Positions 1 to 8,327 of a stretch of DNA of 64,000 nt are shown in pieces (within the stretch, counting starts at the first letter, position 1; each line of letters opens with the position of its first letter). A model generated the notes under the pieces. It searched no databases and was not told the DNA's origin. It worked only from the letters and a program-made list of their open reading frames with translations. Location of the stretch: contig WGOC01000003.1 of assembly GCA_016124235.1 (NCBI GenBank), forward strand, positions 85,008 through 149,007, given 5' to 3'. The stretch is from a bacterium (GTDB lineage Bacteria; Verrucomicrobiota; Verrucomicrobiia; Limisphaerales; RI-55). The position numbers were made by a program, and so were the translations under genes.

Positions 1-638
1 GGATGTACCAGGACGGTGAAGAACTCTTTTATTACCTCACGCTCTACAACGAAAACCACCTGATGCCGCCGATGCCCGAAGGCGCCGAAGAGGGCATTTT
101 GCGGGGCCTTTATAAATTCAAAACGGGTGCGGACGGGTTGAAGCACAAGGCGCAGATTTTCGGCAGCGGCCCCATCATTCAAAGTGCGTTGAAGGCGCAA
201 ACCATTCTCGCGGAGCGTTACGGCGTTTCGGCCGATGTGTGGAGTGCAACCAATTACAAACGGCTGCGAAACGAAGCGATCCAGTGTGAACGCTGGAACA
301 TGCTGCACCCGACCGAAAAGGCGAAAACTCCGGGCGTGGTCGAACTGCTGGCCAAGGAAGAGGGCCCGTTCGTCGCCGTTTCGGACAACATGCGGATGGT
401 GCCCGGACAAATTGCCGAGTGGGTGCCCGGCGGCATGACTATTTTGGGTACGGATGGCTTCGGTCGAAGTGACACTCGCGAACGGCTGCGGCGCTTCTTT
501 GAAGTCGATGCTGAAAGCACAGTCATCGCCACGCTTTGGGCCCTGGCGAAGCAAGGCAAAGTGGAGCGGCAATTGGTTGCGCAAGCGATCAAGGACCTCG
601 CCGTCGATCCTGACAAAGTGCAGCCCGAACTCATTTAG
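1..638 (+). CDS. aceE: Pyruvate dehydrogenase E1 component (homodimeric), C-terminal part, 5' end outside window
   Basis: This is the last 211 residues or so of the thiamine-diphosphate E1 subunit that decarboxylates pyruvate and reductively acetylates E2. The frame is already open at the window start (codons in phase with position 3), so the gene begins upstream; the full protein is usually near 890 residues. The visible part holds the C-terminal transketolase-like region with typical AceE stretches such as ELFYYLTLYNEN and GTDGFGRSDTRERLRRFFEV. The aceF start lies 39 nt downstream on the same strand, and lpdA follows, so this is a pyruvate dehydrogenase operon. The identification is from family knowledge of the homodimeric AceE type rather than the alpha/beta type. 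Confidence 0.95.
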   Translation, partial: MYQDGEELFYYLTLYNENHLMPPMPEGAEEGILRGLYKFKTGADGLKHKAQIFGSGPIIQSALKAQTILAERYGVSADVWSATNYKRLRNEAIQCERWNMLHPTEKAKTPGVVELLAKEEGPFVAVSDNMRMVPGQIAEWVPGGMTILGTDGFGRSDTRERLRRFFEVDAESTVIATLWALAKQGKVERQLVAQAIKDLAVDPDKVQPELI

Positions 639-677
639 CAACGGCGTCGATCAGCTTTAATCTGCGGTTAAATTCTC

Positions 678-2006
678 ATGGATATCAAACTGCCAAAACT
701 GGGTGAGGGTGCCGACAGCGGCACAGTCGTCAATGTGCTGGTCAAGGAGGGCGACCAGATCAAAAAGGAACAACCGATTCTCGAACTTGAGTCGGAGAAG
801 GCCGTGGCGACGATCCCCGCCTCCGAGGCGGGCACCGTGGAAAAAGTTCATGTTGAGCCCGGCCAGAAGATCAGCGCCGGTCAGTTGATTCTGACGCTCG
901 GCGGAGGCGGCGCTCCCAAAAAAGAAAGCGCAGCTCCGGCGGAGGAATCCAAACCCGCTCCGAAACAACAACCACAAGCCAAGCCTGCCGCCGAGTCACA
1001 CGAAACCGTTGCAGTTGCTTCCGCAATCGTCGACGTCTCCGGTGTTGCGTTGGACGCAATTTCCGATTCGGTGCCGATGCCCGCCGCTTCGCCGTCCGTC
1101 CGGTTTGTGGCAGCGCAATTTGGCCTCGATCTCCGGCGGGTTTCCGCCATGACCGGCGGCAATCGGGTCACCGCCGAGGACCTGAAGCACTATCTCGAAA
1201 CCCTGCAAAAGCTCGCGGCGAAAGGTAGTAAATCGACCGCGGCGCCGACGGTGAAATCAGCGGCAGGACCTTCGACGGCTGAGTCGATTGATTTCAGCCA
1301 ATGGGGGCCGATTTTGAAAAAGCCGTTGTCGCAATTGCGGAAAGTTATCGCGCGGCGCATGACCGAACATTGGCAAACCATTCCGCACGTCACGCAATTC
1401 GATTCGGTCGACATGACCAACATCCTCGCGCTGCGGAAAAAACATCTGGCGGCTTATGAAGCGAAAGGCGTGAAACTCACGGTGACGCCGTTCGTTTTGA
1501 AGGCCGTCGTGGCGGCGTTGAAGCAACATACGATCTTCAACTCAAGTCTCGACGAGGCGGCCGGCGAAGTCATTTTGAAGGAATATTTTCACCTCGGTCT
1601 CGCGGTTGATACCGAGGCCGGGCTGTATGTGCCGGTCATTCGTGATGTCGACAAGAAGGACATGCTGACGCTCGCGAACGAAGTCACTGAGCTGGCGGCA
1701 AAGGCGCGCGATCGCAAATTGACGGCGGAAGAAATGAAGGGCGGGACGTTTTCGATCAGCAACCAGGGCGCGTTTGGCGGCGGCCATTTCACGCCGATCG
1801 TCAACAAGCCCGAAGTCGCGATCCTTGGCTTGGGCCGCAGTGCCGATCGGGCGATTGTTCGCGACGGCAAGGTGACTGCGCGCCCGATGATGCCCGTCGC
1901 ACTGAGCTACGATCATCGAGTGATCGATGGCGGCAGCGCCGCGCGGTTCATTGTCGATCTGGTCAAGTCGTTTGAAACCTTCAGCGAAGAAACGGTGCGG
2001 CTTTGA
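678..2006 (+). CDS. aceF: Dihydrolipoyllysine acetyltransferase (E2) of pyruvate dehydrogenase
   Basis: The 442-residue E2 core enzyme transfers the acetyl group from its lipoyl arm to CoA. One lipoyl domain occupies residues 1-77, with the lipoyl-accepting lysine at K41 in ELESEKAVA. An Ala/Pro/Lys-rich linker (about 78-125) and a peripheral subunit-binding domain (about 135-175, ending VTAEDLKHYLE) follow, then the catalytic domain (about 210-442) with the active-site motif SYDHRVIDGG near residue 418. A single lipoyl domain is fewer than the three of E. coli AceF. It lies between aceE and lpdA, but a four-helix-bundle gene separates it from lpdA. Confidence 0.96.
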   Translation: MDIKLPKLGEGADSGTVVNVLVKEGDQIKKEQPILELESEKAVATIPASEAGTVEKVHVEPGQKISAGQLILTLGGGGAPKKESAAPAEESKPAPKQQPQAKPAAESHETVAVASAIVDVSGVALDAISDSVPMPAASPSVRFVAAQFGLDLRRVSAMTGGNRVTAEDLKHYLETLQKLAAKGSKSTAAPTVKSAAGPSTAESIDFSQWGPILKKPLSQLRKVIARRMTEHWQTIPHVTQFDSVDMTNILALRKKHLAAYEAKGVKLTVTPFVLKAVVAALKQHTIFNSSLDEAAGEVILKEYFHLGLAVDTEAGLYVPVIRDVDKKDMLTLANEVTELAAKARDRKLTAEEMKGGTFSISNQGAFGGGHFTPIVNKPEVAILGLGRSADRAIVRDGKVTARPMMPVALSYDHRVIDGGSAARFIVDLVKSFETFSEETVRL

Positions 2007-2007
2007 A

Positions 2008-2041
2008 ATCGTCGTCCTCCTCGTTGTCGTCGTCGTAATCG
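2008..2041. repeat. TCG-rich tract preceding the four-helix-bundle gene
   Basis: Between the aceF stop and the next start lies a low-complexity run of TCG/TCC triplets (about 2008-2041). A complementary, imperfect GA/CGA-rich tract forms the 3' end of the following gene (about 2477-2511), where it encodes the acidic tail. The two tracts therefore bracket the inserted gene in opposite orientation. I infer that they mark the edges of an inserted module. Confidence 0.5.
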
Positions 2042-2051
2042 ATACAATCCG

Positions 2052-2525
2052 ATGTCCGAACAATTCGATCACGAAAAGCTCGATGTCTATCAACTCGAAT
2101 TGGAGTTTTTGCGCTGGGCGACGGTTCTGCTGGACGAGCTGACCGGAACAGGCAAACGACTTGGCGAAATTCTGGATCAACTGGATCGGGCAAGCCTCTC
2201 AATCCTGTTGAATACCGCGGAAGGAAACGGCAAACGACAGCGCCGGATTCGGGCCAGGTTCTTCGACGACTCGCGAGGTTCGGCAACGGAATGTGCCGCA
2301 TGCCTCGATGGCTTGGTGGCGAAGAGAGCTTGCACTTCCGAGCGAATTGTGGCGGGCAAGCAGTATCTGGTGCGTATCGTGTCGATGCTTTCCAAGCTCG
2401 TCGCTCGTTTCGAGTCGTCCGAAGCGTTGCGCGAAGATGCGCCTGAGTACCATGCGAGGTTGACGGCGTCTTCCGAGGAAGAGAACGAGGGCGACGACGA
2501 GGACGATCGAGTGCGGCGGCCGTAA
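2052..2525 (+). CDS. Four-helix-bundle protein (S23 / 23S rRNA intervening-sequence family)
   Basis: This 157-residue protein begins with FDHEKLDVYQLELEFL, the typical opening of the S23/IVP four-helix-bundle family, and continues with amphipathic helices including LDRASLSILLNTAEGNGK, the family's signature (S-I-xx-N-x-AEG). The C-terminal 20 residues are almost purely acidic (EEENEGDDEDD). Its biochemical role is unknown. Related proteins occur as open reading frames in rRNA intervening sequences and as accessory proteins (Avd) of diversity-generating retroelements, but no reverse transcriptase or template repeat is seen here. It starts 45 nt after aceF and ends 16 nt before lpdA, so it is likely co-transcribed with the pyruvate dehydrogenase genes. 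Confidence 0.85.
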   Translation: MSEQFDHEKLDVYQLELEFLRWATVLLDELTGTGKRLGEILDQLDRASLSILLNTAEGNGKRQRRIRARFFDDSRGSATECAACLDGLVAKRACTSERIVAGKQYLVRIVSMLSKLVARFESSEALREDAPEYHARLTASSEEENEGDDEDDRVRRP

Positions 2526-2541
2526 ATGAAATTGTTAATCT

Positions 2542-3957
2542 ATGAATCAACTTGAAACAGAAATCGTTGTTGTGGGCGGCGGCCCCGGCGGATACGCGGC
2601 CGCGTTTTACGCCGCTGATCTCGGCAAGAAAGTCACGCTGATCGAGCGCGACGATCGGCTCGGCGGCGTTTGCATGAATCGCGGTTGCATACCTTCGAAG
2701 GCGCTGCTCCACGCGACTCACGGCATCACCACCGCCCGCGAATCCGCCAAGCGCGGCATCACTTTCGGCGAACCGCAGATCGATGTCGCGAAGCTCCGTG
2801 AGTGGAAAAACGGAATTCTCGGCAAGCTCGCCGGCGGCCTGAAAATGCTCGCGGAAAAGCGCGGCGTGAAAGTGATTCACGCGCGCGGTTATTTCGAAGA
2901 TTCCGAGACCTTGCGAATCGAAACGGATCAAGGCCAGCAGTTCCTTAAATTTCAAAAAGCGATCGTCGCGGTCGGTTCGCGGCCGGCATTGCCCAAGGTG
3001 TTTGATTTGGGCAATCCCCGCATCATGACGTCCACCGAAGCGCTCGAAGTGGAAGACATCCCCGAGAACTTGCTCGTCGTTGGCGGCGGCTATATCGGCA
3101 TGGAATTGGGCACAGTTTACGCCACGCTGGGATCGAAGGTGACGGTTGTGGAAGCGCTCGATTCCATTCTCATGGGTGCGGATCCCGATCTGGCGCGGCC
3201 GGTCATGCTCTACGCGAAGAAGGCGTTCAAAGAGATGCGCTTCAAAGCCAAAGTCACCAAGATGGCAACCGCCGGAAAGCAGATCAAAGTGACGTCGGAA
3301 TACAACGGCGAGACCTTTGAAGAGCTTTACGATCGCGTGCTTGTTTCAGTGGGTCGTACGCCGAACAGCCAGGACCTGGGACTCGAGCACACCAAGGCAA
3401 AACTCGACGACAAAGGTTTCATCGCCGTCAACGCGCAGCAACAAACGGAAGACCCGAACATCTTTGCCATTGGTGACATCGCCGGAGGAGTTTTGCTCGC
3501 GCACAAGGCGTCGAAGGAAGCTCGAATCGCCGTCGAGGCGATCGTCGGTGAATCGCACGGCGCAGCGCAGGCGGTGATCCCGGCGGTGGTTTTCACCGAT
3601 CCGGAAGTGGCTTGGTGCGGGCTCACTGAAACTGAAGCCAAACAAAAGGACATAGCGGTTGAAATCGCGAAATTCCCGTGGGGCGCGAGTGGTCGGGCGA
3701 TGACTTTTGATCGGGTTGATGGTGCCACCAAATTAATCATCGAGCCGGGAACCGATCGCATTCTGGGCGTCGGAATCGTCGGTCACGGAGCCGGCGAACT
3801 CATCAGTGAAGGAGTGCTCGCGGTCGAAATGGGCGCCACAGCGAAGGACCTTGCGTTGACAGTCCATCCGCATCCCACGTTGTCGGAAACATTGATGGAG
3901 GCCGCCGAGGCATTTTACGGTCACGCCACGCATACGCTGTCGCCGAAGAAGAAATAG
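2542..3957 (+). CDS. lpdA: Dihydrolipoyl dehydrogenase (E3)
   Basis: The 471-residue FAD flavoprotein reoxidises dihydrolipoamide on E2 with NAD+. It opens with the FAD-binding GGGPGGYAAA motif (residues 12-21). The redox-active disulfide is C44/C49 in GGVCMNRGCIPSK. A second Rossmann motif, VVGGGYIGMELG, binds NAD near residue 180, followed by the FAD motif AIGDIAGG. The C-terminal dimerisation domain carries the catalytic HPHPTLSE motif. Length and motif order match the family. It is the last gene of the pyruvate dehydrogenase operon; the next gene encodes an unrelated lipoprotein. Confidence 0.97.
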   Translation: MNQLETEIVVVGGGPGGYAAAFYAADLGKKVTLIERDDRLGGVCMNRGCIPSKALLHATHGITTARESAKRGITFGEPQIDVAKLREWKNGILGKLAGGLKMLAEKRGVKVIHARGYFEDSETLRIETDQGQQFLKFQKAIVAVGSRPALPKVFDLGNPRIMTSTEALEVEDIPENLLVVGGGYIGMELGTVYATLGSKVTVVEALDSILMGADPDLARPVMLYAKKAFKEMRFKAKVTKMATAGKQIKVTSEYNGETFEELYDRVLVSVGRTPNSQDLGLEHTKAKLDDKGFIAVNAQQQTEDPNIFAIGDIAGGVLLAHKASKEARIAVEAIVGESHGAAQAVIPAVVFTDPEVAWCGLTETEAKQKDIAVEIAKFPWGASGRAMTFDRVDGATKLIIEPGTDRILGVGIVGHGAGELISEGVLAVEMGATAKDLALTVHPHPTLSETLMEAAEAFYGHATHTLSPKKK

Positions 3958-4071
3958 GGCGCACAGCACCTCCGTTTGAAAGACGGCGCGATTGGCGTCC
4001 AATTCGTCGGGGCGAGTCGCCGGCGTTGTTCGTACCTTGCGGCGTTCGCGACCCTTGGCCATGCTGGCGCC

Positions 4072-5439
4072 ATGCGGACTTTTTGCTGGCGAATTTTTCC
4101 GGTTCTGGCGGTTGCCTGCGTGGTGGTCGGTTGCAAGAGCTATCCGGTCAACGCGCCGCTCGCGAAACGCGATCCCGACAAGGGCTACTATCTGCATCTG
4201 CAACCGCGGGTCGATAATTCCGGCGAGATCCTGCTGGTGCTGGCCTTCTCCGGTGGCGGTACGCGAGCAGCCGCATTTTCTTATGGCGTGCTCGAGCAAT
4301 TGCGCGACACCCAAATCAAGATCGACGGCCATTCCAAAGCGCTGTTGCACGAAGTCGACGCCATCTCGTCCGTGTCCGGCGGCAGTATAACGGCGGCAGC
4401 CTACGGTCTTTACGGGGACAAGGTTTTCGACACCCTGGAACAAGCGTTTCTCAAGCGAAACGTGCAGCGCAATCTGGCCTTGCGGGTGATCAATCCCTTT
4501 CGCTGGCCGTCACTTTGGTCGAGCACGTACGGGCGTTCCGAGCTGGCGGAAGATTTTTACGACGAGATCCTTTTTCATGGGGCGACCTTTGCCGACATCC
4601 AAAAGGCCGGCGGGCCGTACATCGTGATCAATGCCACCGATATTTCAAACGGTGCCCGATTCGAATTCACGCAATACACGTTCGACATGTTGTGTTCGGA
4701 TCTCAGCAGTTTTCCGGTGTCGCGCGCCGTCGCCGCTTCGTCGGCGGTGCCCGGCTTGCTGACGCCGTTGACTATCAATAATTACGCCGGCCACTGCGGC
4801 TACGATGCGCCCGAATGGGTGACACGTGGCTACAAGGAAAGCGATGGTCGGATTCGGCTGCGCGCGCGCGAGTTGGCGTCGATGCTCGACAGCACCAACC
4901 GGCCGTATCTGCATCTTGTCGACGGTGGCGTTTCGGACAACCTCGGTCTGCGTCCCATACTCGACACGATCACTTTGCTGGAAAGCAGTCCGGAATTGCG
5001 CGATGACCTGCGTGTCTCCTCGGTGAAGAAACTCGTCGTCATCAGTGCGAACGCCTATTCGTCGCCGGCAAAGGATTGGGACAAATCACCTGCGGCACCT
5101 GGCTCGTTAATTTCGGCGGCCGCGGCCGCCTCTCTGACGCTCGATCGTTATTCGGTCGAAACACTGGAACTGGTTCGCTCGGAATTTGGTCGTTGGCAAC
5201 GCGAGATGGGCGGCACGGGCGACGTGAAGTTGTATCCCGTAATGCTGAATTTTGCGAATTTCAAGGAGGCGGCCAAACGGAACTTCTTCCTGAATTTGCC
5301 CACGTCATTCTTTCTCCCCGCGCCGGACGTGGACAAACTGCGGGATGCGGGGCATGTGCTGTTGCGCGAGAACGCGGTTTTCCAGGAGCTGTTGCATGAC
5401 CTGGGACCAGGCGCGCAAGTCGCTCAACAAATGAACTAA
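4072..5439 (+). CDS. Patatin-like phospholipase, predicted lipoprotein
   Basis: A predicted lipid-anchored acyl hydrolase of 455 residues. I chose the ATG at 4072 over the in-frame upstream TTG at 3976 because it gives a clean lipoprotein signal peptide (MRTFCWRIFP...VVVG-C) with the lipidated cysteine at C21. Patatin features follow: the oxyanion glycine stretch SGGGTRA (60-66), the nucleophile elbow SSVSGGSI (Ser102, with S in place of the first G of GxSxG), and the catalytic aspartate motif VDGGVSDN near residue 285. The Ser-Asp dyad is therefore complete. The substrate is unknown; outer-membrane or periplasmic phospholipid is plausible. The stop codon abuts an inverted-repeat element. Confidence 0.85.
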   Translation: MRTFCWRIFPVLAVACVVVGCKSYPVNAPLAKRDPDKGYYLHLQPRVDNSGEILLVLAFSGGGTRAAAFSYGVLEQLRDTQIKIDGHSKALLHEVDAISSVSGGSITAAAYGLYGDKVFDTLEQAFLKRNVQRNLALRVINPFRWPSLWSSTYGRSELAEDFYDEILFHGATFADIQKAGGPYIVINATDISNGARFEFTQYTFDMLCSDLSSFPVSRAVAASSAVPGLLTPLTINNYAGHCGYDAPEWVTRGYKESDGRIRLRARELASMLDSTNRPYLHLVDGGVSDNLGLRPILDTITLLESSPELRDDLRVSSVKKLVVISANAYSSPAKDWDKSPAAPGSLISAAAAASLTLDRYSVETLELVRSEFGRWQREMGGTGDVKLYPVMLNFANFKEAAKRNFFLNLPTSFFLPAPDVDKLRDAGHVLLRENAVFQELLHDLGPGAQVAQQMN

Positions 5440-5711
5440 ACACAACGTCATAAATTTCTGTCCATGTCGCGGTGCGGGATTTTGGCGTAGGACGCGGAGT
5501 GAGGAGCGAGAATATCCGCAGGGATCTTTGACCGACGCGCGACAAAGTCCTGCGTCAAAAGACCCGCCGCCCGGAGGGTTGTTTGGGAAAGACTCGCGAG
5601 CGTTGTTGCTCCTCGGTCACAGACCGCCGAGGGTATGCTCCCTCGTCGCGCCTAGCGCGCGAGCCTTTCCCAAACAACGACATTGGCACAAATTTATGAC
5701 GTCGTGTTTAG
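5436..5711. repeat. Nested inverted-repeat element of about 276 bp (MITE/REP-like)
   Basis: The outer arms at 5436-5460 and 5687-5711 match as inverted repeats at 23 of 25 positions (left arm begins CTAAACACAACGTCATAAAT). A second inner pair at 5578-5599 and 5657-5678 (GTTGTTTGGGAAAG core) matches at 20 of 22. The left arm starts inside the patatin stop codon region, and the right arm ends 38 nt before the next gene. No coding capacity is apparent. The symmetry suggests a miniature mobile element or a long folded RNA. Confidence 0.7.
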
Positions 5712-5749
5712 TTGAACCGCGTTCGCCCCGCCGCTACGCTGCGCCCCTC

Positions 5750-6568
5750 ATGCAACCGGAAGATCATATCGGCGACGTCATCGCCAAAGAGCGCTTTCAT
5801 CAGAAAATCGCGGCCGACGCAGCGGCGCGGGCGGCCGGACTCACCGTCGACGAACTGGCCGCATTTGAGGATTCGGGCAAGGCGACCAAAGCCGTCAACT
5901 ACGATGCGTTGGGGCAATTACTGGGATTGAATGCCACCAAGTTGAAGAACGTTTCCGGAGGTTGGATGCCGCCCGATCCTGATCTGGGGCAATGGCGCGA
6001 GTTGCGCCGGGTGACCAGCACCGAGGCATTTTCAGTGAATGCCTACGTGGCGTGGGATGAAGTTACTCGCGAGGCGGCGATCTTTGACACGGGTTGGAAC
6101 GCAGACGGAATCATCAAGTTGATCGAAGAAGAAGATCTTAATCCGACTCACCTGTTTCTCACTCACACGCATCACGATCACATTGCCGGCATGCAGGCGT
6201 TGCGCGAGAAGTTTCCGAAGATCCGATTGCACACCGATGCCAAGAGCACGCCCGTTCAACATCACAACCGGCGCAACGATTGTGTGCACATCGGCAGCCT
6301 GCGCGTGACCAATCGGGTGACGACCGGCCACGCCGAGGACGGGGTGACTTACGTGGTCGGCAACTGGCCCGAGGACGCGCCGTTTGTTGCGATCGTCGGC
6401 GACGCGATTTTTGCCGGATCGATGGGCAAGGGGAACATCTCCGCGGAAGACGCCAAACGTTGCGTGCGCGAAGCGATTTTCACGCTGCCGGAAGACACGT
6501 TGATTTGTCCCGGCCACGGCCCGTTCACCACCGTCGCCGAGGAAAAGGCGAACAACCCGTTTTTCTAG
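5750..6568 (+). CDS. Metallo-beta-lactamase-fold hydrolase (glyoxalase II-like)
   Basis: This protein of 272 residues has an N-terminal helical extension of about 90 residues (MQPEDHIGDVIAKERF...) that resembles a small helix-turn-helix-like or cap region, followed by an MBL-fold hydrolase domain. The metal ligands are visible: THTHHDHIAG (HxHxDH), the later GHAEDG histidine, GDAIFAG aspartate and CPGHGP histidine. This set fits the glyoxalase II/persulfide-dioxygenase-like branch. I chose ATG 5750 because the frame upstream runs through the inverted-repeat element. The substrate is unknown. It lies downstream of the patatin gene and upstream of trpA without clear functional linkage. Confidence 0.8.
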   Translation: MQPEDHIGDVIAKERFHQKIAADAAARAAGLTVDELAAFEDSGKATKAVNYDALGQLLGLNATKLKNVSGGWMPPDPDLGQWRELRRVTSTEAFSVNAYVAWDEVTREAAIFDTGWNADGIIKLIEEEDLNPTHLFLTHTHHDHIAGMQALREKFPKIRLHTDAKSTPVQHHNRRNDCVHIGSLRVTNRVTTGHAEDGVTYVVGNWPEDAPFVAIVGDAIFAGSMGKGNISAEDAKRCVREAIFTLPEDTLICPGHGPFTTVAEEKANNPFF

Positions 6569-6570
6569 TT

Positions 6571-6663
6571 CACCACGAATGAACACGAATCAATTTGGGT
6601 CTCGACTGGACCACAACCAAAGTGACGGGTCAGTGATTGGTGTTCATTTGTGTGGATTAGTGT
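6571..6663. repeat. Imperfect inverted repeat, 'CACGAATGAACACGAAT' type
   Basis: Between the MBL hydrolase and trpA, the left arm CCACGAATGAACACGAATCA (6573-6592) is roughly the reverse complement of the right arm at 6637-6660 (TGTTCATTTGTGTGGATTAG). The arms are about 45 nt apart. Sequences of this wording recur between genes in many environmental genomes; that is recalled knowledge and was not searched here. It ends 18 nt before the trpA start, so it could form a leader hairpin. Confidence 0.5.
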
Positions 6664-6680
6664 TTTTTTAGTTTCTCTGC

Positions 6681-7481
6681 ATGAATCGAATTGTTGAACG
6701 TTTCGAAAAGCTGAAGCGCGAAAAGCAAAAGGGATTTGTCGCGTACATCGGCGCCGGTGATCCCAATCTCGACGCAACTCGGCAGCTGGCCTTGGCGTTT
6801 GATCGTGCCGGCGTGGACGTACTTGAGCTGGGCGTTCCCTTCAGCGATCCATTGGCGGACGGTGTCGTCAACCAGCTCGCCGCTCAGAGAGGATTGGAAT
6901 CCGGCACGACGCCACAAGGCGTTTTTGAGATGGTCCGAAAGGTTCGTTCGGAGTCACAGATTCCCATCGTGCTATATGTCTATTTCAATCTCCTGCATCG
7001 CCGCGGCGTGGCGGAGTTTATTAATGACGCGAAGGCAGCCGGTGTCGACGGATTGCTTGTGCTCGACCTGCCGCCCGAGGAATCAGACAACTACGAACAA
7101 CTCATGGCCGCCGCCAGTTTGTGCAACATCTACCTGATCGCACCGACCACGCCAGAAACGCGCATCGAAATCATCGCGCCGCGCGCGCGGGGTTTCATTT
7201 ACTACGTGTCGCGCGAAGGCGTGACCGGCATGCAGTCGAAAGTCTCGGACACGATCGCGGAAATGACGGCAAAGATTCGTGCGCACTCGGAGTTGCCGAT
7301 TGCCGTCGGTTTTGGGATCTCCAATCCGGAGCAGGCTCGAGCGGTTGCTCAAAACGCGGAGGCGGTGGTCGTAGGCAGCGCCATCGTCAATCAGATCGCC
7401 GAGCACGGTAAAAGCCCTGAACTTGTGCCGACAGTGGAAAAGTTTGTAAGCGAGTTGGTGACCGCTACAAAGGGGTGCTGA
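6681..7481 (+). CDS. trpA: Tryptophan synthase alpha subunit
   Basis: The enzyme cleaves indole-3-glycerol phosphate to indole and glyceraldehyde-3-phosphate in the last step of tryptophan synthesis. At 266 residues it has the family's usual length. The catalytic residues fall at the classical positions, E49 in DVLELGVPFSDP and D60 in PLADG, and phosphate-binding loops GFGISNPEQ and VVVGSAIV lie near the C-terminus. No trpB or other trp gene is adjacent. The neighbours are a repeat upstream and a convergent small gene downstream, so it is probably a single-gene unit. Confidence 0.95.
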   Translation: MNRIVERFEKLKREKQKGFVAYIGAGDPNLDATRQLALAFDRAGVDVLELGVPFSDPLADGVVNQLAAQRGLESGTTPQGVFEMVRKVRSESQIPIVLYVYFNLLHRRGVAEFINDAKAAGVDGLLVLDLPPEESDNYEQLMAAASLCNIYLIAPTTPETRIEIIAPRARGFIYYVSREGVTGMQSKVSDTIAEMTAKIRAHSELPIAVGFGISNPEQARAVAQNAEAVVVGSAIVNQIAEHGKSPELVPTVEKFVSELVTATKGC

Positions 7482-7507
7482 GCTGCGAACGGGTGGGTTC
7501 GTTGCGC

Positions 7508-7696
7508 TTAGAACTCTTTGCGGATAGCTGAGTTCACCGTCGGTTTAGGAGGTAAGGAAATTCGGATGGTTTCCTTTTGCGGACGGTTGTCTCCGCCATC
7601 ATCCCCGGCCAACAAGCCGGTTCGGGGACCACACGGAGGCCTTGGTGGCGGCATTTGAGTCTGATGCTTCGATCGCTTGGGGTTTTCGTTGGACAT
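7508..7696 (-). CDS. Small Pro-rich protein with ETIRISLPPKP motif (putative)
   Basis: A 62-residue basic, proline-rich protein on the minus strand fills the gap between trpA and the next plus-strand gene. It contains the phrase KETIRISLPPKP near the C-terminus. I recall short verrucomicrobial hypothetical proteins carrying a similar ETVRI-LPP phrase, which is the main reason to believe the gene is real. No Shine-Dalgarno sequence is evident upstream of the ATG (complement of 7694-7696). The function is unknown and the region may be disordered. The remaining parts of 7482-7799 show no further feature. Confidence 0.5.
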   Translation of the reverse strand: MSNENPKRSKHQTQMPPPRPPCGPRTGLLAGDDGGDNRPQKETIRISLPPKPTVNSAIRKEF

Positions 7697-7799
7697 GAAT
7701 GCACGTTATTTGTTTTGTCTTCGGCCGCAACGGAATAGAGAATACTGATGTATTCAGATGACTTGATTTGGTTGAATCTGCATCTGTTGGAATAAAGTC

Positions 7800-8327
7800 A
7801 TGCGTGTTGTTCTTACGATTTTGGTCATGACAATTGTCGCGCCGATAGCCGCCGCGACGGCGTTGGTATGTTGGAGTCCAGAACGATGGGGCGGGTCGCT
7901 GAGTCCGGTCACGGTATTTGGGATGGCAATCTTTGGCGTTCTCACGATTCCGCTTTGGCCGACCTATATTCCGGCCATTGTGTTGACCCCAATCGCAATG
8001 AATAAGATCGCGACAATTCCGGCATTCCGGCGATCACCATTGGTAATGGTTGGGAGTGTTTCCATTTTGGTCGGCGGCATCTGTGGCGTTTTGGTAATCA
8101 GCATCATCGTGCCGTGGCGTGAATCGACGGATGTCGTTTTGAATTGGTTGCTGGCCGGAGCGGCTGCAGGGGCGGTCGCTCTACCGATGATTTCGTTGAT
8201 CTATCGTTGCTCGCTACCAATTGCAGAGTCGAGTGCCACACTTAATGGCGAACTCTTTCCACAATCTCATCGTGAGGATGCCACTGAAAGACCGATGTCG
8301 TCGGAACAATTCGGGGTGTCAGAATGA
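7800..8327 (+). CDS. Multi-pass membrane protein of unknown function
   Basis: A 175-residue protein with four likely membrane segments: about residues 3-24 (VVLTILVMTIVAPIAAATA), 40-70, 83-107 (VMVGSVSILVGGICGVLVIS) and 117-140. The C-terminal 35 residues are hydrophilic. I do not recognise a family. The stop overlaps the next start by an ATGA (8324-8327), so the two genes are translationally coupled and probably encode cooperating or co-inserted membrane proteins. Confidence 0.65.
   Translation: MRVVLTILVMTIVAPIAAATALVCWSPERWGGSLSPVTVFGMAIFGVLTIPLWPTYIPAIVLTPIAMNKIATIPAFRRSPLVMVGSVSILVGGICGVLVISIIVPWRESTDVVLNWLLAGAAAGAVALPMISLIYRCSLPIAESSATLNGELFPQSHREDATERPMSSEQFGVSE

Noticed and set aside
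2052..2525. Diversity-generating retroelement accessory gene (avd)
   Set aside because: The protein family is related, but no reverse transcriptase, template repeat or variable target is nearby.
1542..2955. Long minus-strand open frames opposite aceF, the four-helix-bundle gene and lpdA
   Set aside because: They are antisense to clearly conserved genes, lack family motifs, and arise from GC-rich third codon positions.
3976..4071. Upstream TTG start for the patatin-like protein
   Set aside because: It would hide the lipoprotein signal peptide inside the protein; the ATG at 4072 yields a correct lipobox.
5528..5749. N-terminal extension of the MBL-fold hydrolase
   Set aside because: The extension is encoded by the nested inverted-repeat element, so the ATG at 5750 is more likely.
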